Of a stretch of 64,000 nucleotides of DNA, positions 51,001 to 59,803 are shown one piece after another (positions within the stretch are counted from its first letter, which is position 1; every line of letters starts with the position of its first letter). Under the pieces are notes generated by a model, which worked only from the letters and a program-made list of their open reading frames with translations, ran no database searches and had not been told where the DNA came from. The DNA lies in contig JASANC010005762.1 of NCBI GenBank assembly GCA_030248135.1, forward strand, positions 124,001 through 188,000, given 5' to 3'. The stretch is from Theristus sp. LFF4_11 (taxonomy: Eukaryota > Nematoda > Chromadorea > Monhysterida > Xyalidae). The position numbers and the translations under genes were made by a program.

Positions 51001-54000
51001 CTGATCTACTTTTGTACTTTTGTGATACCGCATTTTGAGCTGTATCATTCTGGTGCACCACAGAAAAAGGCACAATTTCAAAAGTTGAAATTGGAAATCG
51101 ATGTTGAATGGATCGTTGTTGGATCAAAAGCAAAAGTTCCCTTGTCACCTGCAGAAACAACTCAAGTAACACCAAAGCAAAAAAACATCTGTAAATTTAG
51201 CAAAAGACGCAACAAAAAACCTGCAACGCAAGACAAAAACCGACAACGCCACAATAAAACCGACATTCAGTTTCGACTGAAGTCAACGAAAACGACAGCG
51301 CTGAACCATAAGAATGCGCAAAACAGCAAGGGTTCCACGAGGCACATGTCGTTTCTCGTGGCATTCCTGCGTGTCTCGTTTCGTGCCACAGTAACCCTGT
51401 CTCATGACAACCTTCCCAAAACCACTAAACTGTCGACAGTGTTCTCAAAGCACTCACGGAGCGAATTCATCGGCTGCAGTGGCGGTTTCATGCGATTCAC
51501 TTGGTTGCGTTGCATCGCGCGACGTGCGGCGCCCATGTCGATGTCGGACGTTGAACGATTGCTGTAGTAGGCTGAAAATGGATGGCAACGGCGTTCTTTT
51601 GAGTGGCATTACGTGGTTCAACATTTTTAAGGATTAAGTGTGCTTTATTTTTTGTTAAGTTCTGTATACTAATTGTTGCGCCATCAACCAAAACCAAACA
51701 CATTTTGCTTTCAATTATTGATACTTCATTTAAGCAGCCATTGGCAGCTAAAGCACCAAGCAAATCAGCATGCTCGATTCAATTTGAATGCATCCAGTCC
51801 GGAGGCCTCTCTTCCCGTCGTTCTTTGCTAATGCACAAGGTGCCAAATTTTACAAGAGACAATGTCTTATCTGAATGATTCATCAGATATACCTCGAGAA
51901 ACGGAAAAACAAAACCCCAAAAACACTGGTTCTCTAAAATCCAAGCGAACCTTTCTGCGACGAGCTTGAGTATCGATTCAGATTCTCCTGTGACATTTTC
52001 AGGCCGCCATTTACTGACGTCGTCGACGAGGACGCACTGATCTCGCCCGCCAGCTGGCGTTGGCGTGACGGTGGCAGTTGCTGGTAGAGCACCTCGGCAG
52101 ACTCGCGGTAATTCTCGGCCAGGTGGCGATATGCCTGACAAAGGGGTTGAGAGGAATTGGAAAGTATTTTTTACTTTTGTTGGGGTTTACAAAAAAACGT
52201 GTGCCTCACAATAATAATGACTGATACTATCACAATTTTGTTGCCTAATATTCGGTTAATTAATGAGGTCGAAATTGGCAGAGTTTTACAAGGCACTACA
52301 ACACCGTCACGCTGTAAGCCGCACCTTCGGACGGCATGCGTCGAAAAGAGCCTGCCTCAAATTCATGCGCACAGTCGACACTGGTCGACACTAAATTCGT
52401 GCGTCATCTCACCTTTTCGGTAGTGGCGTGGCGGACATAACCAACGACAACATCAACTACTTCAACAGCACAAAAATGAATACTTCCCAAAAAACCACCC
52501 GCACCAATCGCGAGGCGGAGCGCGTGTCACCGTCGGCGTCCTCCAATCCAGCCCGGATTGCTTCAGTCACGATGATCATGTTGCGCTCGAGCGTGTACGG
52601 TTCCCAAGTTTCGAGGATCTGCGCAATGAACTCCGCGCACGCACTGCAATATCAGGAAAATGATTGACAAGTGTGGCACTATTGATGCAAGATGTTGAGT
52701 TTTTTTGAAAGCATGCTTGCACAAAAGCCTCGTTTGTCGGTCTGGACTCTGGAGTTTCTCGTTTTTTGCCGAAATGTGTCAGCAACGTTGGTTGGCTTAT
52801 GAATTGCTTTTTTGCGCCACGCTACAACACCGTCGCCACTATAAAGTTGACTTGTTAGGACCCATGAGCGTGCAGACAGGCTATCGGTATGGTCAAGAAC
52901 AGTCAAATCGGTCAGGCGCACAAATGCAAAAGTTCAAAACTTGCCGCCGAATATCACGTGACTTTGAGTTCGTGTAGCTCGTGATTAGCGGCACCAACTT
53001 CGCGCTGTGCACGTTCTGCAAAAAAAACGTCAGCTCAGTCGATGTCAACAATCGCACAAACCTAACACAAGAAAACGGCAAACACAAACAAACCGCCAGA
53101 GCAAGACAACAAAGCCGACCTTGATTATGAATAGGCACGCTACATAGCCGGAGGAGGCCATTATTTTGGCGCTGTTTTGAATCAGATTGAGCAGACCATG
53201 GAGCACCGCCTCCACCAGGTGGTCGGAACGGAGCTTCAGTCGTTCGGCGAAGTAGCTGAAAACACGAAAGGACAAATGATTGCACGTTTCATAATTAGTT
53301 GAAGAATTTAAACAAAAAAGCCCGCTAAATATCGATTTCCCATTTTGTAAAGGTCATTTCGTGTTTCAGATTCAATTTGGATTGATTAGCTGTATGCCAC
53401 GCGTGCAGGTGCTGTCAACTGGGTCAGCTTGCTGCCGCGTGCATGCTTTCAATAAAAGCACCGTTCTTTACTCTTCGACAGACTTCTGGATTGTTGCTTG
53501 CTGTCCAAAGCACACCGCGGTTCCGACATACGTTTTTTTTTCAAAAGCCTAAGCGCCAGGCATGATGTTTTCGTCAGAAAACGTACAAACGGCGCAACCA
53601 AGAACCAGTGATTGAAATGGAATTTTCGACGAAACAAACGAAATTTGCAAGAAAAATATAGTTTCATCTGAACAGTGCTGATTCAATTCCAAGTCCATTT
53701 TACTGGAAAGAAAAGAAACCAACACAAAGACAAACCAAAAATTTGAAACTTTAATTCAACAACTTAATTAATTATTAGGGCATTGTACCCAACTACAGTT
53801 GGTTTGTAATCTTGCATTACTTTGTACATATTGTCCATGCACTTCAGTGCTAAATAAAACTGAACTGAACTGAACAACAATGAAAAAAACGGCAAACAAA
53901 ACCGACGCGATCGTGACGCAGGACTCTCGTACGACCTGCGATCGTAGATCCTTGACGCACAACTCGAACGGCACTTCCATCAGTTTCAGCTCCTGCCAGA

Positions 54001-57000
54001 ATTCGTCGAAGTTCGCGGCGCCCGCGTGCAACAGCGCACGAAGCTTCTTCAGCTGGAAATGAGGTGATAAATAAGGAACATGGACGGCTTTTCGTATTTG
54101 TCATGAAATGGTTTTTCGTAAAAGTTCACAAATGTCGATAATAAGGTCTGATTGATTCATTCATTTACTTTGTTGATTGTATTTTCTGCAAATAAGCTTA
54201 TACACGAGCTTTTTTACTCAAGTGGCTTAAGAGAGGCTCATCACTGCCACCCCACCCCACTTCAGCGTGTGATGTTGGCGCGGCCGAAACGCAGAGAACA
54301 AGAACCATCCCACTTGGTTGATTTACAAGACAACGCCGTCCCCACCAACCTTTTCAACGCGCTGTTGCCAGTCCTTGTTCGGATCGCTCAGCAGCTCGCG
54401 CGCCTCGCGCAATTGAACGGTCAACTCTTTCGATGAGAATATCTGGGCGGGACAACAATTGCGATTTTCATGCTTCATTCAGTGAGCTCGTATGAAATCT
54501 CGTTGGTTTGATTTTAATTTTGAAAAACTAGTGAACGCTGTGGAACGAGAGTTTACTTGTACTTTGTAAACCACACTGAACAGAGTTCACCACGTTCGCG
54601 CTCGCTGGATAAATACCGTAAACATTTTTTAGGAGAAACCTCTTCACCTCTGTTTTCGGAATGTCTCCTTCGAACGCTTTGTAAAAACTCTCTTCAGACA
54701 CGGCGCCAGCACTCCCTGCAGAAAAAAATAAATTCGCCTGTTTTTTATAAAATGAAGAAAAAATGTTGCTTTTTGATAAATAATAAATGAAAAGGAAACC
54801 AAAAACCCATAACATAAAGTATTCCACAATCCACATAAAACACTCGCACCACCACATTGACAACACCAAGTGACAGAAAACGTTCACAAAAAGCTACACC
54901 CGTCAACCAAACTTTCTTACCGCCAGTACTTTTCTGGCGTCTGATGCGACTCGCCGCACTGCCTGATACTAAATACGCACAAAAAAACGAATAAAAACGC
55001 AGAAAAAACAATCACAGTTTCACTAATACCTGAGCGAACCAATAATTTCCTGCCAAACCCGTTCGAGAATGTGAAAAAAACTAAGTGGTGTTGGTTACCT
55101 GCGAAACGGCCACCAGGCGGGCGATTCTTGCCGGCTGGAACGCTGCTGGCCCGCGATTTCCAGCCCAACGCTTTGTCGCCGCCGGCTGCCTCGAGCGACG
55201 ACGCCGACGACGGCATGCCGATCCGTTTGGCCGTCGGCAGCGACTTTTTGGCTGAATGGAATGAGAATGAATTGGAAAATTGTGCTTTTTGGTAAAGGAG
55301 GAAACGTTTGCCGATTGGAGAAACCGAAACGAAACAGCTCTGTCTGGAACAACTATGCCCTCACGGCCTCACCTGACGATTGTGGCAATGCCAATGGCAC
55401 GCGTGGAGTTTTGAACGCTGACATATTTTTGTTGCGAGAGTAGCGAGCGAGGAGACTGAGAAGGGGAGTTGCTGCGCAGCAATTTATTTCTTGGACTACG
55501 ATTTGCGCCTTGCGGACAAATTCTTTTTTTGTTCAGTAATTTGACAAATCTGTTCACGATTCCAATGTTTCCGTTCAGTCACGCAGCACGCCAGCCAAGC
55601 CAATCAAATCAATCAACAAAATTAGACCATAAATATTTCTAGAAAGGAAAAATCGTTGAGAAAAAAGGGACAAAGGAAACTTGAAAAATGAAAATGAGAA
55701 TAAAAGAATTTTGATTTGATTTATTAAAGAACCCACTCACTGTGAACTCACTCACTCACTACCCATATTGATAAAAATTTTGTGAAAAGTTGAGTTTGTG
55801 CTGTTTCGTTTGTTCTTTTTTCTTTTCTTTCTTTTTGAATTTTTGGCGGGCAAAGGACAAAACATAACCAATTTTTTCTAAGATAAACTACGCTTCTCGG
55901 ATGTTCGCAACCTTGCTCAACCAGCTCAAGACCGTATACTTCATGTAAACGCTAATGTACAGTACAATCGATTGGTCGATGCTCCTGACTAGGGTTAGGG
56001 GAAAAAAATCCGGATTTTTTTTTAAATTAAAAAAAAAAATTTTTTTTTAATTTTTTTTTACAAGTTAGGTTTGTTCGAAGCGTCTCGTCGAGCTGAGTTC
56101 ATCTAGACTATTTTCAGAACGATCCGGAAAACTATAAGAGCGAAAATCGTGTTTTATTGAAATTATGTCCATTTCATAGAGGGAAAGTTGCATTTTCAAC
56201 AGTAAAACAGGACAATTTTCGACGTGTACTTGAATATTGAACCGTTCTTAGTTGTTCCTCTTTAGAAAATCACCAAAATTTGACTGTGTTCAAAAATTCC
56301 TGTTTGCTGTAGCTAAGTCGGCAACCCCTGTCGACCCGGTCGCCCCCCCCCCAAGACACTTACTTTCAGGTTCAACCAGCTATGCTATCTGCCACATGGC
56401 GAGAGCCCACTCTTCAAATCATCATATCGAAAACACGTACCATGATTTCGCGATCACGTTGCGGGCAACTGAGCAACTGGCAACGCAAGTTTAACACGTT
56501 AGTTTAGCTCAGCACGCAAGTTTTAACATGTGGCCATGTTATCGGGTATCTGAAAAACGGTCGTGTGATGTGGTATTAACCAACATCTCCGCTCCAATTA
56601 TTTAACAATATATCGCACAACTCCATTGTAGACCTATAACATACGCCAATCAACAAGATATCATGTTCATCTCATGGCCTACCGACTGAAAAACATGTTC
56701 TAAGTTGCAAGAAAACGATTTCTGAAACGATATTTCAATTCAGTTAAGTCATTTCAACGCTAAAAATTGACTCTAGAAGTCATCCAAATCGAAAAACATG
56801 GAGTACGTCGGTCAAAATGACCAAATAATGACATGTACCTAAGCACACAAAGAAGTTGGGAAGAAAATTTGGTTTGAACTTTCAAAAAATTATGCCATAA
56901 ATCGAATTTTCAGAGCAAAGTAGAAGAAAAATTTTTCAAATTTTTTTTTTAAGTTTGAAAAAAAAAATCCAAATTTAAAAAAAAAAACGAAAAAAAATAA

Positions 57001-59803
57001 AAAAATTTTTTTTTTTCAAAGCCCCTAACCCTACTCCTGACCTCCTCACGCTCCGCACGTTTATCTTTCTTTACGGGAACGGGTGTATGGGGACAAGCCA
57101 CGAGACTCACTTACAAACAGATTTGTTTCTGTTCAAAATCAAAAAAATGGTTTCCTGAAACGCGTTACAAACAGCGAAACACAGATGCCATCATGTCAGT
57201 TGGTGCCTCATTGGCACGAATTGGAATTTCGCTCTTTTGCGTTTAACACTGCAAAAGATAAGCAGCATGAACTGTAAATTTTTACGGCTGTTTTAAAGTA
57301 CTATAATTAATTGTACAGGGTGGACCATAATTGTGCTTATTGTAGGGGATTAAATTCAGCTTCATGCATTATTTGTTTTATGTGTCGTCTGTTTAGAAAC
57401 CACTTTGATGTTTTGGCTCGGTCAAGCGCAAAGTTATCAAATTTTCATTTGCAAAATTGAATGCATTTTTCGCGCTTTATCACAGTTTTGCATATGTCCT
57501 CAGTGTGTGAGGTTGTTTAACGCATCGCTGAGTTTTATTTTTATTTGTTCAACTTCGAGCGACTGCGAGCCTCCTGTGAGTTTTGTTTCAATAATGATTT
57601 TTCGTCGGTATAAAATTTCGTCACATTCAAGCGTTGTTTTGTGGAGTGGGACAGCGTTTATTTTTTGGCTGAGTCATCTGCACAAAGTGAAAATCAGTTC
57701 GCGCTTGCGTCATCTTTAGAGGCGTACGGATTTTGCAAGTGCACTTGTTGGCGGTTATCGGGTTTTTGAACGTTCGTTCTGATATTCGTACAAGACAAAA
57801 AAATAAATGTGGGGGTAGGCAAACTGATCGCACGTAGTCAATGTGAGCATATCGCTTTTAAGATTTGGGTGTTGGATGCGAGGAGACTACAGGACTCGAT
57901 GGTTCTGAATGAAATGAACAAGCAAAGACGCAAAAAACACATGATAAGTAACTAACACGCGCAACCGTCGAACGAGTGAGCGAGAAGTGACGAAACTAAC
58001 ACGAGTGAGGAGAAGAATCAAGAAAACCACAGCGAGATTTCCGTATGTACAAAACGGAACTCAGATTGTAAAAAAAACAACAAAAAGCACGTCCCCCCAA
58101 CAGTTCATGCAAACCAACCTGCACTGTATTGCGGTTGATTGAAGTCGGTGTCAAACTTGTCCTCCTCGTCAGTCGACCTCCGCCGATTGGGCGGCGTTTT
58201 GAAGACGGCCGCCGGGACGAACGACGGCTGTGAGCGGATCGGCGCGCCGTCGCTCGCTACGAGACCCGCTTGCTTGGCCTCGTGGAATCGAGCCATCACA
58301 ATCGGCAACCTGGGCGGTTGTCTTTGGGTTATCAACGCGAAACAGTTCGTCGATCAGTGCGTTTTGTCTGACAGCGACAGAAAAAGATTGGCTAGTGGAT
58401 ATAAAAATCTTTCTTGGTTGTCTGAATCTTGAAATACAATCGTTGAAGAGTGGTAGTTCAATGGAAGCAAAAGTATTCCACAATATTCACAGCCGATTTG
58501 CCACCAGTTTTCAACTTGAGTTCTCATGCGCGATGATTCACGCACTTCGACTCGGGCACCAGTCGTTTGCGTTGAATGTCCTGAATCAGTCGGTCGCCGG
58601 TGTAGATGTACAGCTCGAGCAGCGTGTCGGCGGCCGTGTCGCGCACCTGCGCGTTCGGATCGGTGACGAGCTTGCAGACGAGCGGGATGCACTTTGATGA
58701 GACGGCGTTGCTGCCGAACAGCTTCAGGATCTGCTGCAGCACGTCCATCACGCCGACGCGCACCAGCCACTGTTTGTGCGTGAAACCGGACATCATGCGC
58801 TCGAAAACCAGCTGAAGCCGGAAGTTTTTGCGGTTGATTTGATTGAATTTGAAAAAAACTGATGCACTGTTGCACTTATACTCGTGTTTTTTTCTTCGAT
58901 GCGACTGAATAATCTGACAAACACTGATGAGAAACTGTTGCACTGTTGCGTTTTACTCTTGTTTTTGCAAAAAAGTTACACGTTTGAGATTGTTTTCGTC
59001 CTTGTTGCATTCTGTACTGTAGCTGCACTTCTCCAGCCCGATGACGTCACGCATCATCAATACAGTGAGCACGTATTGCAGGTCCGTGCTCACTGTTCCC
59101 CACACCTGCGGACTGGCGTGCGGCACGCGCATCAGCTTCAGTATCAACTCCTGCGCCTGTTGTCGCACTTGGTCCTTGCTGTCGCCGAGGCGTTCCATTA
59201 AAGCGCTGGTGTTTTCGATTAGATACGGCGCTAGCAGGCCACCGCTGACGCCGAGTGCAACCTCGAGGATGTCCAGTGCCATTAGGGCTACCTGAACGGT
59301 TGGTTGTTGTTACCCGTTGATCTAGTTTTTAGCATTGTTTTCAGAGTTTTGTTTCATGAATTTAAAGCTTTTTTGCGCATGACACGCTAAAAAAGTGTTC
59401 GAACAGGTGTCCGGTGTCCTGTCCGTGGTGGTTCGAAAATAAAAGTGGCAACATGCAACATCCACACACGGCGTTTTGCGCCACTTTGGGCGCGGACACC
59501 GCGCCGGATAAACAAATGGACGGACAAAACATCGGACACCAGTTCGGTCGCCTTTCTAGCGTCGATGCCGATTCAAGGTTCGTCAGTTCCGGACAGGTTT
59601 ATTCACTGATTTCACAACAATGCGCCAACTTTATAGTTAGACCCGTTTAGCCAGAGCACCATCACGTCGCAGAACTGCGTCAGCACGGTGCTGTCCGAAG
59701 GCAACGGCTGTTCGGCGAACGCGTGCAGAATTTGTTCGCCCAGTTTCAATCGGGCGCCCGGATTACCAGTGTTCTTCTCTAATAAATCGGCAATGCTTTC
59801 CAT
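39304..59803 (-). CDS. clasp: CLASP (CLIP-associated protein), complete, 28 coding exons
   Basis: CLASPs bind microtubule plus ends, promote rescue and act in the mitotic spindle and cell cortex. Twenty-eight exons from the ATG at 59803 to the TGA at 39304 add up to 1430 residues, close to the roughly 1500 of long vertebrate CLASPs, with all phases matching. Order seen: TOG1 (residues 1 to about 250), linker, TOG2 (about 335-580), a Ser/Arg/Gly-rich basic region with a GTRIPG end-binding motif near residue 735, TOG3 (about 800-1060), a Gln/His linker, and the C-terminal CLIP-interacting domain (about 1180-1430). Exon coordinates are in the domain entries below. One intron is GC-AG. An in-frame TAA precedes the first ATG. 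Introns hold two SINE or hAT insertions and several foldback elements. The exact 3' end of the exon starting at 50099 is uncertain (49828 or 49822). Confidence 0.95.
39652..39759. mobile_element. Foldback element, family A copy 1
   Basis: The arms are inverted: left CCCGTGTGACAGTGTAGTG then AAACATGGTGAA, right (read inward) CCCGTGCGACGGTGTTGTGG then AACGTGGTGAA. It is about 108 bp and lies just past the CLASP last exon, in the final intron. Confidence 0.65.
40721..40804. repeat. 84-bp near-perfect hairpin in a CLASP intron
   Basis: Two arms of about 39 nt (GGCATTCATGAAGCAATATT... and its inverse) flank a loop of only a few bases; the arms share ACGCGTAGCT and TTCATGAAGCA. It could be a tiny MITE or a structured RNA. 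It lies between the CLASP exons at 40628 and 41032. Confidence 0.7.
42369..42483. mobile_element. Foldback element, family A copy 2
   Basis: The left arm is ACCCATGCAATGGTGCGGTG; the right arm read on - gives CACGTGTGCGACGGTGAGGTG. It shares with copies 1 and 3 the CACCGTCGCAC core and an inner GTGGT/GCCGCA pattern. It lies in a CLASP intron. Confidence 0.6.
43975..44030. repeat. Half copy of foldback family B
   Basis: TATGTTTGTTTGAAGTTAAC followed by CTGACACTTTTTCCGCAGAATACAG matches the left arm of 37531-37747. I did not find its opposite arm. It lies in the CLASP intron directly upstream of the exon at 43937. Confidence 0.5.
45194..45339. mobile_element. 146-bp foldback element in a CLASP intron
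   Basis: The ends are TACAACTAGCTGATTGGCTG and, inverted, TACAACTAGCTGATTGGTTG, followed on both sides by GTTGCAC and further inward by GCATGCATTCTGTGCA. The arms cover most of the element. Its outer arms include the AGCCAATCA motif on the - strand. Confidence 0.7.
45367..48350 (-). CDS. clasp: CLASP TOG3 exons
   Basis: Exons 48280-48350 (YTLDDFEDSVDSPR), 47490-47654 (IRQCTSSQWTERKEGLRMLQ), 46963-47026 (AQDLRRLCDMFTRMFGD), 46242-46484 (FSIFLDTLVELLAGY, LCDWIYILLTRLLAKSG, VQTKVHRTLDVVRESFP, LVKFLLDPLQTPSIK), 45700-45843 (VKAAMLNYLCDLIPSMEP, WSNEPKSADIRK) and 45367-45545 (LMALFALNESQFSAIL, YNILQSQLRR). These match the third TOG domain in order. The last exon is extended to the GTACGG donor at 45367, not the GTGCGC at 45399, because only the former gives the phase needed by the exon at 43937. 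Confidence 0.92.
47779..47920. mobile_element. Foldback element, family A copy 3
   Basis: The left arm is ACCCGTTTGACCGTGTGGTG; the right arm on - is CCCGTGCGACGGTGTGGTAA. It is 142 bp, in the CLASP intron between the exons at 47654 and 48280. Confidence 0.65.
48001..48249 (-). mobile_element. tRNA-derived SINE, copy 2, with long CAA tail
   Basis: On the - strand it starts GTCACCCTCGTGGCCTGGTG like copy 1 at 11831 and matches it closely through the tRNA-like head (GGATCGAGCCC box) and the body (GAGAAAACTCGATGGGCGCC). A 25-bp stretch near the 3' end is not in copy 1. The tail is about 17 CAA units (TTG on +, 48000-48053). It starts 31 nt inside the intron after the CLASP exon 48280-48350, in the same orientation as the gene. 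Confidence 0.85.
48803..48977 (-). CDS. clasp: Possible alternative CLASP exon (175 nt)
   Basis: TTGTTGCAG precedes it and GTGTAAG follows it on the - strand, and two frames are open throughout. If the exon starting at 50099 stops at 49937 (phase 2), this segment continues in frame as a Ser/Arg-rich stretch (ASQTISGRAIRHAPR...) and ends in phase 0, exactly as the exon at 48350 needs. With the longer upstream exon it would break the frame. I recognise no homology in it. Confidence 0.3.
49822..51571 (-). CDS. clasp: CLASP basic Ser/Arg-rich region with end-binding motif
   Basis: Exons 51458-51571 (STSDIDMGAARRAMQR, like SRSDIDVNAA of vertebrate CLASPs), 50623-50790 (a Ser/Thr-rich run ending TPSKSVSQ) and 49828-50099 (GSRSGSPTQRLPPGG, TRIPGTPGRSREHSPSR, then RRYSDANS and a Gln run). 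TRIP is a variant of the SxIP motif that recruits CLASP to microtubule tips through EB proteins. The last exon can end at GAT|GTACTG (49828) or CTG|GTTTGT (49822); both keep the frame with the exon at 48350. A third donor, AG|GTACTC at 49937, would suit a possible alternative exon at 48803-48977. Confidence 0.82.
51951..55251 (-). CDS. clasp: CLASP linker and TOG2 exons
   Basis: Exons 55099-55251 (basic linker, IGMPSSASSLEAAGG), 54648-54715 (AGAVSEESFYKAFEG), 54350-54442 (LTVQLREARELLSDPNKDW), 53907-54052 (LHAGAANFDEFWQEL, VKDLRSQVVRESCVTIA), 53120-53255 (LLNLIQNSAKIMASSGYVA), 52945-53015 (LVPLITSYTNSKSRDIRR), 52505-52643 (ACAEFIAQILETWEPYTLER) and 51951-52134 (YRHLAENYRESAEVLYQ, MSQENLNRYSSSSQ). 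Together they form the second TOG domain of CLASP almost block for block. The 52945 exon must end at a GCAAGT donor: only that choice restores IRRACAEF and the frame. Confidence 0.92.
53775..53878 (+). mobile_element. Possible 3' end of a non-LTR retrotransposon
   Basis: The segment ends GTGCTAAATAAAACTGAACT followed by two more GAACT-type units. This layout, an AATAAA-like word then a short tandem tail, is common at 3' ends of truncated LINE-like elements. No reverse transcriptase frame is present. It lies in a CLASP intron. Confidence 0.35.
55373..55424 (-). CDS. clasp: Probable alternative first exon of CLASP (isoform lacking TOG1)
   Basis: An ATG at 55424 opens a 52-nt frame reading MSAFKTPRVPLALPQSS that ends at a GTGAGG donor in phase 1. 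That is the phase required by the next exon at 55251 (G|CC). The word SAFKTPRVP resembles SAFKVPAPK, found at the same place in vertebrate CLASPs, some of which start after TOG1. It could also be an internal exon entered by an upstream AG with the frame extended. The 28-exon model skips it. The start of transcription is not visible. Confidence 0.5.
55990..57033. mobile_element. hAT-type non-autonomous element (1044 bp) with 8-bp target duplication
   Basis: The inverted ends are TAGGGTTAGGGG and CCCCTAACCCTA. Perfect 8-bp direct repeats CTCCTGAC flank them (55982-55989 and 57034-57041). Long A- and T-runs lie just inside both ends. The interior carries only short open frames and no transposase. 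It lies in the large CLASP intron between 58119 and 55251. Confidence 0.88.
57314..57840 (-). mobile_element. Possible degraded mariner-like element
   Basis: The left edge reads TGTACAGGGTGGACCATAA, like mariner-type termini. On the - strand, frames broken by stops and shifts include FHFVQMTQPKNKR and, in another frame, KFYTDEKSLLKQN, faintly recalling the DEK region of mariner transposases. No right end was found. This is a guess from weak resemblance. Confidence 0.25.
58119..59803 (-). CDS. clasp: CLASP TOG1 exons
   Basis: Exons 59630-59803, 59094-59291, 58546-58811 and 58119-58309. The protein starts MESIADLLEKN. It runs through LWLNGSNYK|VALMALDIL, VRQQAQELILKLM, MMSGFTHKQWLVR, LVTDPNAQVRDTAADTLLELY and LPIVMARFHEAKQAG, each matching the HEAT-repeat helices of CLASP TOG1 in order. 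The exon ending at 59094 uses a strong GTGAGC donor; reading through it would add an unrelated tail. The last exon ends with an acidic DEEDKFDTDF stretch. Confidence 0.93.
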
